From positions 1-64,000 of the forward strand of contig NW_012236493.1 of assembly GCF_000787575.1 (NCBI RefSeq): 64,000 nt of DNA. Reading direction: 5' to 3'. A program made the position numbers and the translations under genes. Each line of letters begins with the position of its first letter. Position 1 is the first letter of the stretch. Source of the stretch: Acytostelium subglobosum LB1 (taxonomy: Eukaryota; Evosea; Eumycetozoa; Acytosteliales; Acytosteliaceae). The notes under the pieces were generated by a model. The model saw only the letters and a program-made list of their open reading frames with translations. It ran no database searches and had not been told where the DNA came from. Shown here piece after piece: positions 11,721-21,690 of the stretch.

Positions 11721-12165
11721 ATTGTGTGTGTGTATGTTTGATTGATTATCTGTATGTTTGGTGGTCGTCGATAGATAAGTCTCTCAAGAATGTGATGAAC
11801 CCTTCACCTGATGTTGCTGGACCACGCACAACAACAGGTCCACACCACGCGAGGCCTCTTGACTTCCCCCATCTATATTCAAATAATGACCCGATTTTTG
11901 CGATTTTGTTAGCTTCGCAAAAACACCCTCGAGGGAGGATGAATCCCCGCTTGGTTTGGATTAACCAATCAGGTGTCGCACCAGATTTATCGTTCTGATG
12001 ACGTAACATTTGATATAACTGTTGGGTTGTTTGGCATCACACAAATGAGTGTAATAATGCAAATGAACGATTGTTCCATTTTTAGTCTTTGAACCTTGGT
12101 AAGATCATCAATCAAACATTCGTCAAGGTCGCAGAATAGTTGTCCATCATCAACATGCTTGCCAG
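11721..12165. other. Intergenic, upstream of the GT49 gene
   Basis: This 445-bp spacer is more GC-rich than its neighbours between 11800 and 12000. It is open on both strands there (11726-11998 plus, 11746-12009 minus), but neither translation resembles a known protein. The palindrome CCTCGAGG lies near 11930. It is likely promoter or 5' leader of the glycosyltransferase gene; a small gene is not excluded. Confidence 0.4.
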
Positions 12166-12879
12166 TTACAATGGCACTCCATTGACACAATACTTGGAGT
12201 AGAAAGCCAGAACATTCTTTTGTTTGTACAGTGACTTGCGAACCTTGCTTCGTCGCTCAAGTAGTATTTGTTGAGCTTGCTCCAATGTCTTGTGATGACG
12301 GTAGGCCACCCAACAGATGGCAACTGCGCCACTGCGACCTCGGCCAGCCTTGCAGTGAATGAACACATTGTTGCCAGAATCGACCTCTTGCTCAATGAAC
12401 TTGATGGCTGTGCGCAACTCGCTGAGCTCAGGCTCATAGTGATCGACGGTGGGCAGGTAGAGCTGCCTGATGTTGTGCTTGGCGTACAGTGTGACAGGTC
12501 CGCCGTACTCGTCACACAGGTTGACTACGGCGCCAATGTTGTTGACCAGCAGTTGTTGCATGTTCCAAGAGTAGGGTGCGGCGCCAAGATACACGCCGTC
12601 GCCAATGCGATCGATCAGATTGCCTCGCAGGCCAGAGTATTGCATTGCCAACACGAATGGTGCCGTGAAGAAGTGAAACACTCGACCAAAGTATCGAGCG
12701 ATTGGTAGTGGCAGCAGAGCCTTGTGAAACAAGTATACAGAGGAGGCAAACTTCAACAATGAGAACATATAAAACAGTGTTGTACTGCTGTAAGCGAATG
12801 GATTGAAATATCCAATCAATCCACCTCCTGCTGTTGCTCCTGTATCTGTTGTAATATCAACTGTATTTGTTGATGCCAT
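12166..12879 (-). CDS. PTPMT1/PLIP-like dual-specificity (phosphatidylglycerophosphate) phosphatase
   Basis: A single exon encodes 237 aa. The N-terminal about 90 residues contain hydrophobic stretches (LFYMFSLLKFASSVYLF, FFTAPFVLAMQY) suggesting membrane association. The phosphatase core has IGDGVYLGAAPYSWN, a general-acid region around LPTVDHYEPE, and the P-loop HCKAGRGRSG (HCx5R) with the glycine-rich form characteristic of the PLIP/PTPMT1 subfamily. Members dephosphorylate phosphatidylglycerophosphate on the cardiolipin pathway, often at mitochondria, and some act on phosphoinositides. The protein ends shortly after the last helix, as usual for the family. Confidence 0.85.
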   Translation of the reverse strand: MASTNTVDITTDTGATAGGGLIGYFNPFAYSSTTLFYMFSLLKFASSVYLFHKALLPLPIARYFGRVFHFFTAPFVLAMQYSGLRGNLIDRIGDGVYLGAAPYSWNMQQLLVNNIGAVVNLCDEYGGPVTLYAKHNIRQLYLPTVDHYEPELSELRTAIKFIEQEVDSGNNVFIHCKAGRGRSGAVAICWVAYRHHKTLEQAQQILLERRSKVRKSLYKQKNVLAFYSKYCVNGVPL

Positions 12880-13131
12880 TATTGTTGTGTTGTATTGTTA
12901 CTATAATATCTTGTATATGTTATTGTATTATTATTATTAATATATGTTTGATTAAATGATTGAATAATGAATGTGAAGAATGAATGAGTCACAACCAAGT
13001 TCCCACTTTTTGAACAAAGTTGAACAACTTTCGTTTTCTTGAATATTGAAGATAGAGATACAGATACAGGTAGATAGAGATAGATATAAAATATATATTT
13101 TTATATTTATGTATAGATATTTAAAGAAAGA
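12880..13131. promoter_or_regulatory. Divergent promoter region
   Basis: This 252-bp AT-rich spacer separates the divergently transcribed phosphatase and first fucosyltransferase genes. It contains TATTATTATTA and GATAGATAGAGATA runs and must hold both promoters. No individual site can be assigned. Confidence 0.5.
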
Positions 13132-14424
13132 ATGAAGACAGGTCGACAGCTGACGAGTACGACGACGTCCAACAATAATACAACCACCTCAATCACTGCA
13201 ACATCAATATCAAGATATAGGCTATTGTTGGGTGCTCTGTTGTTATTATCTCTGTTACTCACTGTTGCATGGATTGTGATATCGAGCGAGCAGCAGGCCG
13301 AATTGGAATCAATACCAACGCCTCACTTGGTATCACCACTGACAAACAATGAACATGTATTGTTCTTGCTGGGCAATCGTGAGTGGGGCCAACTCTCTGC
13401 ACTGGCAGGCGGTGCAAAGTGTGGACACAATCAAACAGTGCTCGAACTCTCATACGACATGTCGCGGATGCATGAAGCTTCTGGCCTCTTCTACTTTGCC
13501 TCGGACATTGACACGACCAAACCTATGCGCAAGTGGCAGGTCCAGCTGCCCTACCCCGACCGCCAGGTCAAGGTGTTGTTTGGCATCGAGTCGGCTGGCA
13601 ACAAGTATGGCATGTGCTTTAGCACACCCGAGTGCATTGAGTACTTCAACTGGACGATCAATTACCTGCCTCAACCCTACAACGATATTGTCGAGTCATA
13701 CTTGTTCAAGCCCGACTATGATAAGTTCTACGCACGCGAGCTCGAGACACCATTCAACTTTGAAAGCATGATGCAGATGAAGCAGCCGGGCCGCATAGCA
13801 TCGTGGTTCAACAGTATGTGTACATTGGCAACTGAGCACCAAACCGATGATGCAGAAGAGAGCGAGCGCGTCAAGTTCATGCGCCGCGTCATGGACAAGA
13901 TGCACGTCGATAGCTATGGAGGCTGTTTGCACAACAAGGATGAGCCGCCAGAGGGTGGGCGATTTAGCAGTCAGCGAGACCTTATCAAGATCGAGGTGAT
14001 GAAGACATACAAGTTCAACTTTGCACTGGAGAACTCCAACTGTCCATATTACTTCACGGAGAAGGCTCTGCAATGTTTGATGAATGGTATTGTGCCTGTG
14101 TACATGGGCCACGAGACAACATTGCAGTTCATGCCACCTGGATCATATATATATGCTAAGGATTTCAAGACGGTCACTGAGTTGGTGGATCGACTACATT
14201 ATCTGGATCACAATGACACAGAGTATCGAAAGTATTTCGCATGGCGAGAGAATCCAGAGACATTGATCAAATGGGCCGACGCATTTCACGAGAACAATGA
14301 TTTGTGCGATCTCTATTCCCTCTACATGAAGTTTAAAAGCAACATGGATACCTTTCCTCGCAAGCATGCCATTGCTGATCCCCAGGCAGTCGCCTGTCGC
14401 GAGGACTACCAACAAATTGAATAA
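13132..14424 (+). CDS. GT10 alpha-1,3-fucosyltransferase-like protein, copy 1
   Basis: A single exon encodes 430 aa. It is a type II protein with a Thr/Asn-rich cytosolic start and an anchor at about residues 28-47 (LLLGALLLLSLLLTVAWIVI). The donor-binding half of the GT10 fold is clear: HVDSYGGCLHNKDEPPEGG, YKFNFALENSNCPYYFTEKA, then LMNGIVPVYMGHETTLQFMP and SYIYAKDF. This corresponds to the family motif FENS-x-YxTEK-x-PVxxG, which binds GDP-fucose. It probably adds fucose to N- or O-glycans in the Golgi; acceptor unknown. It is in tandem with 14655-15899 and has a third paralogue at 51699-52982. A 36-bp CCCTTG/CCCTCG tandem repeat begins 9 bp after the stop codon. Confidence 0.88.
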   Translation: MKTGRQLTSTTTSNNNTTTSITATSISRYRLLLGALLLLSLLLTVAWIVISSEQQAELESIPTPHLVSPLTNNEHVLFLLGNREWGQLSALAGGAKCGHNQTVLELSYDMSRMHEASGLFYFASDIDTTKPMRKWQVQLPYPDRQVKVLFGIESAGNKYGMCFSTPECIEYFNWTINYLPQPYNDIVESYLFKPDYDKFYARELETPFNFESMMQMKQPGRIASWFNSMCTLATEHQTDDAEESERVKFMRRVMDKMHVDSYGGCLHNKDEPPEGGRFSSQRDLIKIEVMKTYKFNFALENSNCPYYFTEKALQCLMNGIVPVYMGHETTLQFMPPGSYIYAKDFKTVTELVDRLHYLDHNDTEYRKYFAWRENPETLIKWADAFHENNDLCDLYSLYMKFKSNMDTFPRKHAIADPQAVACREDYQQIE

Positions 14425-14432
14425 ATGGTTAA

Positions 14433-14468
14433 CCCTTGCCCTTGCCCTCGCCCTCGCCCTTGCTCTTG
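14433..14468 (+). repeat. CCCTTG/CCCTCG hexamer array (six units)
   Basis: Six 6-bp units (CCCTTG x2, CCCTCG x2, CCCTTG, CTCTTG) start 9 bp after the fucosyltransferase stop. The array resembles the C-rich strand of the telomere-like tract that lies 3' of the third fucosyltransferase paralogue (51552-51636). Confidence 0.8.
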
Positions 14469-14654
14469 ACTTACATCGATGAGGGAAATGGGTTTGTTTT
14501 CCCAGGTTTTGAAAATGAATGAATGAACATTTTGAACGAAGAAAGTCAATGTATCATTCTTATGATGATGTATACAGATAATAGTGATAGAGATAGAGAT
14601 AATATAAATACGTATATATGTATATAATTATAGAATAGTACATGAACAACAACA

Positions 14655-15899
14655 ATGCAATCTATAACAAACCTTAAATCAATGTTTATTATGCTGTTTG
14701 TAATGTCATTGGCACTCACAGCAATGTTGATATATAATTCAGGTGAACGATCATCTACAACTACATCGAATCAACATAGTACTACGACGACGATGACGAC
14801 GACGACAGCGACGACAGCTGGTTGGGGATTGAGTAAAGACAAGCCTTTACTATTTATATTCGCGACGACAGAGTGGGGCGAACCTTCACCAAAGGCAGGC
14901 AACTTCACATGTGGACACAACACCACAGTTCTCGAGATGTCGAACGACATGTCCCGTTTGAGCGAATCGAACGGACTCTTTTACTTTGCCTCTGACCTGC
15001 CCAAGGACAACAGCAACTGGAAAATCACCCTTCCCCATCCCGACACGATGGTCACGGTGATGTACGGTCTTGAAACGCCGCCGCACTACTTTGGCTGGTG
15101 CTATCGCGTGCCCGGCTGCATCGAGTACTTCAACTGGACGATAGGGTACGCGGCGCCCTACAGCGACATCACAGAGACCTACTTCAGATTCGATGTCTAT
15201 GATGAATTCTACAACAATGAGTTGAAGAGCCCGTTTAACTTTGACACGCTGATGGCGTTGAAGGAGCCGGGCAAGGTGGGCTCATGGTTCAACAGCTACT
15301 GCGTGGAGATCTCGGACGTTCATTCGACCGCGGAGAGCGAGCGACTCAAGTTTATGCGACGCGTGATGGAGAGGATGCATGTGGACAGTTACGGAGATTG
15401 TCTACACAATATCGATCTGCCGCCCGAGGGCAACAGGCAAAACCCTGGTAATGGCAGAGTCAAGTCGGAGATCATATCGCATTACAAGTTCTACTTTGCA
15501 TTGGAGAACAGTAATTGTCCTTATTATATCACAGAGAAGGCCGTGCAGAGTCTGCTGCATGGCGTCGTGCCCGTGTTTATGGGCCACGAGACCACTCTTC
15601 AGTTCATGCCACCTGGATCATATGTCTATGTCAACGACTTCAATACGACCAAGCAGTTGGTCGATCACCTAAACTATCTGGACAAGAATGATGCAGAGTA
15701 TCACAAGTTCTTTAAATGGCGCGAAGACATTGAGATCGTCAAGAAGTGGGGCGAGCTCTTTAAGCACAACGATGCAATGTGCGACCTGTACAGGCTATAT
15801 AACAAGTTCATCCAGAATTATGACAGCTATCCAAGGAAGCATGCCATTGTCGATCCAGGAAGGAATCAATGTGAAGACCCCTACTCATTGATTATATAA
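14655..15899 (+). CDS. GT10 alpha-1,3-fucosyltransferase-like protein, copy 2
   Basis: A single exon encodes 414 aa. A signal anchor lies at about residues 9-25 (SMFIMLFVMSLALTAMLI), followed by a Thr-rich stem shorter than that of copy 1. The catalytic domain aligns with copy 1 along its length: HVDSYGDCLHNIDLPPEG, YKFYFALENSNCPYYITEKA, VPVFMGHETTLQFMPPGS. The EKA and PVxMG positions that bind the nucleotide sugar are kept. The tandem same-strand arrangement with 230 bp between coding regions points to duplication; sequence divergence suggests it is not very recent. Confidence 0.88.
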   Translation: MQSITNLKSMFIMLFVMSLALTAMLIYNSGERSSTTTSNQHSTTTTMTTTTATTAGWGLSKDKPLLFIFATTEWGEPSPKAGNFTCGHNTTVLEMSNDMSRLSESNGLFYFASDLPKDNSNWKITLPHPDTMVTVMYGLETPPHYFGWCYRVPGCIEYFNWTIGYAAPYSDITETYFRFDVYDEFYNNELKSPFNFDTLMALKEPGKVGSWFNSYCVEISDVHSTAESERLKFMRRVMERMHVDSYGDCLHNIDLPPEGNRQNPGNGRVKSEIISHYKFYFALENSNCPYYITEKAVQSLLHGVVPVFMGHETTLQFMPPGSYVYVNDFNTTKQLVDHLNYLDKNDAEYHKFFKWREDIEIVKKWGELFKHNDAMCDLYRLYNKFIQNYDSYPRKHAIVDPGRNQCEDPYSLII

Positions 15900-16121
15900 A
15901 TATAATATATATGTATATGTACAAATGAAAGGGAATGCGCATTGGCTTCCATCATGTCTAACATTGTTATTGAAATCGACTAAGTCAAGAGAAAGAGAGT
16001 GCACTAGTATACTTCTGCTGTTGTTGTTGATGATCAAACGCACTCTCTCTCTCTCACTCTGGTGTGTATGTATAGTTGTAATGTGAATGAATGAATGAAT
16101 GAGAATGAGTGAGTAAGTGAT

Positions 16122-16961
16122 CTAGCATCCACATGCACCTCCTTGCTGTTGAGACTCCTCATCTGATGATACTGTCTTGACCTTTCCACGTTTGTTATCA
16201 TTGTCATCGGTGAGTGATGGTGTCTCGAGTATCTTGTGAGCCAACTCTTCGAAAGCCTGTTGGATGCCAATCTTGGTCTTGGCACTGCACTCTATGAAGA
16301 ACATCGCCTTGCTCTTGGCAAACTCCAAACCTTCCTCACGTGATACCTCTCTGTTCTCCTTATCAATCTTGTTTCCAACCAATAACTTTACAACATTTGG
16401 TCTTGTGGCGAATGTCTCAACCTCATTCAACCAATACTGTAGATTCTTGAATGATTCTCTCTTTGTTACATCGTATGCTGTTGTTGTTGTTGTAGTTGTT
16501 GTTATCATTGTAGTTAGTGAGTGAGTGCATGGACATTATGTCGTGTCGCGCATTCACTTACTCAATATTATACCATGTGCACCACGATAGTATGAACTAA
16601 TCAATGCTCTAAACTTCTCCTGACCAGCTTAGATATTAACATGTTAGTATAGTCACTAATGATGTTAAATGTTACTCTACCTACCTGTATCCCATATACA
16701 TAGAGTGACTGTCTTGCCCTCGACCTCTACCGACTTCATCTTAAACTCCACACCTATAGTACATAAGATATCATCATCGAATGTGTCATCAGAGAATCTC
16801 TTTACAATTGATGTCTATTATTATTATTGTTGTTGTTGTTGTTGTTATTGTTGTTAGTGAACAGTCATATTCAATGAGTGTGAGTCACCTTTGAGTTAGA
16901 TAAATACCTTTCCAACATCACTATCTCCAATCAATAATACTTTATAATTCTTATCCTCCAT
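16122..16961 (-). CDS. Rab18-like small GTPase
   Basis: Four exons (16961-16908, 16814-16685, 16627-16562, 16477-16122) give 201 aa. G-motifs are present: P-loop GDSDVGKTS (split by intron 1), switch I to [19 protein letters not shown] (exons 2/3), NKID and SAKT. The stretch [20 protein letters not shown] and [19 protein letters not shown] is characteristic of Rab18, a regulator of ER-lipid droplet contacts. The C-terminus GGACGC carries a CxC geranylgeranylation signal. The last intron ends in an (ACAACA)n run just before its CAG acceptor; if that intron were missed, a spurious poly-Thr start would be predicted. Confidence 0.92.
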
Positions 16962-17185
16962 TCTGATTAATTATTATTTATGTTTATATATATATGTATT
17001 TATGTAATAGTAATAGTGTGTGAATAGAATGAATTACAACAAGTTGACACTCAATCCAATTGAGGATTCATGAATGAACACGAATAGCTCCCACGAAGTG
17101 GGTATTCAAGTGTGGTGGAACTTCAATAAAAGTCAAGTTCCTGTTTGTTTGGGAAGAAATAAAGTAAATAATAGAATTATATTAT

Positions 17186-17640
17186 TTATAATATATTCTT
17201 TGGATATTTATTTAAGATACTTTGTTTAGTCTGGATTACCACCTGGATCACTACTCCAGGTCTCTTATCAATTAATTTGGTCATCGAAATCAAACTTTCA
17301 AACATTTGCCAGAGGAATACATCATCTCCTTTGACTTTGTTCAGGTCAATACCAACAATAACATGTGAAAGATGACTTTGAATTAGGTTGGAGTCTTCTT
17401 GATGGCGGGGTGCCGAATGTCAACAACACTAGCAATCAAGGTAAGTTTACAAATCAACCGATTATGGAGTCGGATATCGCAGCATTGTTCGTTCATCTTC
17501 GTATTGTAGTTGCACTCAATATTCAAATACCTTGATTGATTGATTGATTGAATGATTAAAAGGATGGAACATCCATTAGCAAAGCCGAATAAATAAATAT
17601 CTATTTCCAATTTTGTGGGGTGATGTCGAGTCGTGTTCAC
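17186..17640 (-). CDS. Coding-like exons of an unrecognised gene, possibly degraded
   Basis: Two overlapping open frames on this strand look like protein. The downstream one (17419-17186) ends in TAA and includes SHVIVGIDLNKVKGDDVFLW and LIDKRPGVVIQVVIQTKQ. The upstream one (17640-17383) includes KLEIDIYLFGFANGCSILL and MNEQCCDIRLHNRLI. A 56-bp GT-AG segment (GTAAAC donor at about 17450, AAGAAG acceptor at about 17396) would join them in frame, giving a short protein if ATG near 17490 is used. No clear start lies upstream and I recognise no family. This is either a small multi-exon gene or the remnant of one. Confidence 0.35.
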
Positions 17641-17913
17641 CTTATGTGGGTATCACCCCATCTATCTTAGTTTGAAGACAAAGGCGAATGAAAACCCTCC
17701 CACACCTTCCAACCAAGTCACGCACCCTTAATGGACATTCTTTCATTCACATCAAGTCTCCTTTGTCACTTCAATCACATGCTAGCCTCCTTCCTTTGCG
17801 ACAAGGTGTCGTGCGTGTATAAACACCAATAGTATAAGATATAGTCAGTTCTTCAACTAGTCAATCAAATCATTCAATCAATCAATCAATATATCACTTC
17901 ATTCACCAACATA

Positions 17914-19048
17914 ATGAACGACACAAATACAACAAGAAATAGGAACAACAACGACAACAACTAAAACAAACAACTAATGGAGAGTCAAAAGTCTCTAAAC
18001 CATTCTTGTCTCCATACGGTTACAAGATACGTGTGGATAACTTCTTGATTAAAGTGTTTAGACTATGTACATCACTGGTCTGGGTATTCACTCTTACAAG
18101 TAAGTTGATTTACTTGAGCAAAGAAGGATCATTCATTGACACGTCATAATCACAGCCTTGGTATGGATAATTATACCTTTAGTATTTATTGTACTTAATC
18201 CAATATATAGAGCATTGGGTATTGCCAAGCATATGTATCCATTGGAGGTGATCAGTAGACTGTGGGCATTCTTAACATTGTGGATTGCAAACATTGAGAT
18301 CGTCACAGAGGGCGATGAGAACTTAAAAGCCTGCGAGGACAAACCCACGATACTGTTGTATAGTCACAGCTCGACGATCGACCCCATGGCCATCCTGACC
18401 GTCACTCCGCTGCCTACAAAGTTCATCTTCAAGAAGGAGCTGCTCTACATGCTGCCCATGATCTTCCCGCTCAGTGCGCTGGTCGGCCACATCCCAATCG
18501 ACCGCTTCAGTCGCGACCAAGCGGTCAGTGCCATCAACAAGGCGGCCAAACGCATCAAGGACAACAACACCTGTGTCGTCATCAGTCCCGAGGGCACTCG
18601 GTCACGTGACGGCACACTCCAAGCATTCAAGAAGGGTCCCTTCCACATGGCACTCCAAACCAAAGCAATGATAGCGCCAGTCTGTGTGTTTGGAAGCTAT
18701 GAGCTCTGGCCCGTCTATCAATTCCTTCCCAACTCTGGAAAGATATTGTAAGCATGCATGCATATTGTAGATACTTGGCTGGTAACTAACACCTCCTTCT
18801 CCCTCACGTTTGTTAGTTTGCGATACCTACCTCCGTTCCAAGTGGACGATGATGCAAATGTGGACGAGCTGTTGGAGCGAACTAGGAACTGTATGGTCGA
18901 ATCGATGAAGACACCACCAGCCAAGTTTGAGCCGCTCGAGGGAGCAGGCAAGTGCAATCATGCCATTATCACACTCTTTGTCTATGCTTCCATCATCTAC
19001 TGTCTTTACAATTATGTAGTTTCAGGCTCTTTCTTTAGATGGTTCTAG
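17914..19048 (+). CDS. 1-acyl-sn-glycerol-3-phosphate acyltransferase (PlsC family)
   Basis: Exon 1 ends at 18099, exon 2 is 18156-18747 and exon 3 is 18817-19048. Exon 2 opens with a membrane segment (LVWIIIPLVFIVLNPIY). The acyltransferase motifs follow: HSSTID (the Hx4D catalytic motif), FIFKKELLYMLP, IPIDR and the substrate-binding PEGTRSRDG. A C-terminal helix (IITLFVYASIIYCLYNYVV) closes the protein. It makes phosphatidic acid at the ER. The N-terminus is unresolved: ATG at 17914 opens an Asn-rich frame that stops after 16 codons, while the frame that continues into exon 2 is open only from 17943, just after a TAG that could be an acceptor. Either an upstream exon or an indel near 17955-17965 explains this. 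Confidence 0.82.
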
Positions 19049-19243
19049 CATCCATCATCAAATAACATCAAGCAAACTCTAAAGATCTTGGACTCCAATG
19101 TATGTATATTTGTTCGTATCCACTTAGTCATTGATTGGTTGATTGATTGATTGGACGATGAAGAGAGTGCCCCCCTCCATCATCAGCTCCCTCAAGAGAG
19201 AGAGTATGTGTAGTATGTGATGGGCCACCAGTGACAGACATGA

Positions 19244-19957
19244 CTACTTCTTCGCAGGCTGCTTCTGTTTCGCTGACTTTTTGCTTTGTCCACCTGTTGG
19301 CAACTGTTGCCCCTTCTTTGTTTGTCGTTTTGGCTCATCATCCATCTTCACATCATCATCATCATCATCACCATCATTGTCTTCAACATCTGAATTCGAT
19401 ATGTTGACCTCTAATCCAGACTCGACATTCACATTTGATGTTGAGACAACAGTGTTGTCATTGTCGATTGTCATTCCAAGTTGTTCAGCTTGAGCCTGCA
19501 CAGCATTGAACATTGGCATAATGATAGGTTTGTCCAACAGACGAATGCTTGCCTTATGTATAGACTTGATTGAGCCAGCCACATGTAGCACTCTAAAGTA
19601 TATATCAAAGCCACAATACGTTGTGATCATTGACAATACAGTCCAGAAATCCCTATGCCATTCAAAGTTACATCTTATGATCATCATATTTGTAGCAGAG
19701 TTACAATAAATAACTATATATGATTGATAGTTAGTTAGATTGATTGAATGTAGTTGATTGATATGATATGACGTACACTTTAGAGACTTGAGGAATGCAT
19801 GTGCTGTAACTGAACCAAGTAGATCTCGACATTTCTGCCCCAGTAATGCTTGACACCATGTAGATGATAATAGAGGTCTTGGTACTCCATTAATTGGTGA
19901 CTCTTCTTGATGCCATATCAATTCAACCAACATATATCTTGACTTTAATCTCACCAT
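19244..19957 (-). CDS. pop5: RNase P/MRP subunit POP5
   Basis: Exons 19957-19777 and 19713-19244 (216 aa) are joined by a 63-bp intron with GTACGT donor and TAG acceptor. The start MVRLKSRYMLVELIW is the conserved POP5 N-terminus. The Rpp14/Pop5 fold continues with MMIIRCNFEWHRDFWTVL and FRVLHVAGSIKSIHKASI. The protein acts in tRNA 5' processing (RNase P) and rRNA processing (RNase MRP) in the nucleus. The last about 75 residues form an acidic run (DNDGDDDDDDVKMDDE) followed by a Lys/Gln-rich tail, an extension beyond the compact core of most homologues. It is divergent from DCP1. Confidence 0.9.
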   Translation of the reverse strand: MVRLKSRYMLVELIWHQEESPINGVPRPLLSSTWCQALLGQKCRDLLGSVTAHAFLKSLKCTSYHINQLHSINLTNYQSYIVIYCNSATNMMIIRCNFEWHRDFWTVLSMITTYCGFDIYFRVLHVAGSIKSIHKASIRLLDKPIIMPMFNAVQAQAEQLGMTIDNDNTVVSTSNVNVESGLEVNISNSDVEDNDGDDDDDDVKMDDEPKRQTKKGQQLPTGGQSKKSAKQKQPAKK

Positions 19958-20184
19958 CGTTATTATATACTAATCTAATGTCCTACTCGTCTTACTCGTC
20001 TTTGTTGTTGTTGTTCGTAACTCTTTGTTTGTGTGTCTTTGTGTTTGAAACTGTTTTCGGGTGTTTGGCACCAGTTTTGGAAGAGAGTGAAGATCATCAA
20101 CACGATCATTCAATCATTCATTCATTTATTCATTTATTCACATTCATTTATAAATACTTACAACAAATATAGATATATATATTG
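19958..20184. promoter_or_regulatory. Divergent promoter, POP5 / DCP1
   Basis: A 227-bp spacer lies between two divergent start codons. It includes GTTGTTGTT, (CATT)n near 20110-20150, and an ATATAGATATATATATT stretch immediately before the DCP1 ATG. Confidence 0.5.
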
Positions 20185-21357
20185 ATGAACAGAGAAGCTA
20201 ATTCCCAACAACAGTTGAACTTGACTGCACTTCAACGTATTGACAACAAGATTGTTGAGGTCTTGGGTACATCCACTCATGTCGCTGTCTATAAGTTTGA
20301 TGAACAATCTCAACAATGGGTATGAACATTAGATCATGGATCAATACAACAATCAATGAATCAATCAATCTCTGACACTTAGATCACAACTATACCACTA
20401 TTATAGCATAGAAGAGAGGTCGAAGGATCATTGTTTATTGTTAGACGTGTGGAGGAACCTTATGAAAGATTGGTCGTGTTGAATAGGTTGTCGACAAAGA
20501 ATCTGGTGGAGGATGTAAATGAGAAACTGTTGATCAAGTGTCAAGGACCATACTTAATCTACAAGAACAACACAGAGAGCATTAATGGCATCTGGTTCTA
20601 TGAGACTTCAGAGCAGGAGCGATTGTTTAACCAACTCAAGGAGATACAGAAGCAGTTGTCGCTGCCCCGTGCACCACCCCCAGTCATACATCAACAGCCG
20701 CCTCAGCTACAACAACAACCGATGCCGCAACCCCCTCCTCAAATGATGCAACACATTATGATGCAGCCAATGATGCAGGCGATGATGCAACAGCAAATGC
20801 CTCACCCAATGCCACAACAACCAATGCCCCAGCAGCCAATGCCCCAACCAATTCCAGTGCAACCATTGGTCCAGCCTCAGATGTTCCAGCAGCAGCAGCA
20901 ACACCAACAAATGCCAACGACACAGACACCTCCACCCCAGCGCACAACACCACCTCCATCGAAAGAATCATCGGATATCCTCGCCAAGCTGATGAGCAGT
21001 GTGGCGTTGAAGCCACCTGGTCTGCATGTTCCAACCGATCATGTGCCATCTCCCACTGCTACACACGCAGGCATCAGTGTCAGCACTCTGGAGAGCGAGC
21101 ATCATCAACATCAGCATCACCAACACCACCATCATCACGCCACCCAACCAAACAATGCGCCACTTCAAGCAGCCACAACAGCATCATTGACCAAGGACCA
21201 ACTAAGAGAGGTTTTAAAGAGGCTTGTCAACGTAAGTCATTGATCGCCCATCCAAGATATTCCTTAACTTACTAACGCTATCCTATCCATTCATACATCA
21301 CAGGACGATCAATTCATAACTCAGGTGTACAACTCGTACGTGTCAGCATCGAAATGA
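20185..21357 (+). CDS. dcp1: mRNA-decapping enzyme subunit DCP1
   Basis: Exons 20185-20319, 20407-21231 and 21304-21357 give 337 aa. The EVH1-like domain spans residues 1-130: LQRIDNKIVEVLGTSTHVAV, the split motif QQW/HRREVEGSLFIVRR, LVVLNRLSTKNL, and GIWFYETSEQERLF. A Pro/Gln/Met-rich linker follows (about 155-305). The C-terminal trimerisation helix is LTKDQLREVLKRLVNDD with a tail supplied by the tiny exon 3 (DDQFITQVYNSYVSASK). DCP1 activates DCP2 in P-bodies. The His-rich run near residue 255 is a local repeat. Confidence 0.92.
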
Positions 21358-21690
21358 GAGAGAAAGTGAGAGCAGTAGCAACATCAACAACAGAGAGCGA
21401 GAGAGTGAATGAGAGAGTGATCAGGTAACAATAGCAACGACGAATAACGCACTCGTCTATCTCATGACAAGTGCACTGATTGTAGAATAAAGGACAAAGA
21501 GGAAGACTGTTGGCGAGGATGGTGACATCCAACCAACTAGCCAGTGACCATGACATATCTTGCAAGACATACTACCACTGGTTCCACATGTTGTGTATGT
21601 CCATCGATGTTGGGTTGATATGTCGTTGGGCACAATGATATATCAGGAACAAACTTGTCTTAATGTAATAATCATTCAATCATTATTCGT
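21358..21690. other. Intergenic, convergent 3' ends of DCP1 and GPAA1
   Basis: This 333-bp spacer has GAGAGA-rich sequence and no coding potential on either strand. It should contain both polyadenylation regions. Confidence 0.5.

Noticed and set aside
11726-12009. Frames open on both strands upstream of GT49 copy 1
   Set aside because: Neither translation has motifs or typical composition; simultaneous openness of both strands fits a locally GC-richer stretch lacking stops.
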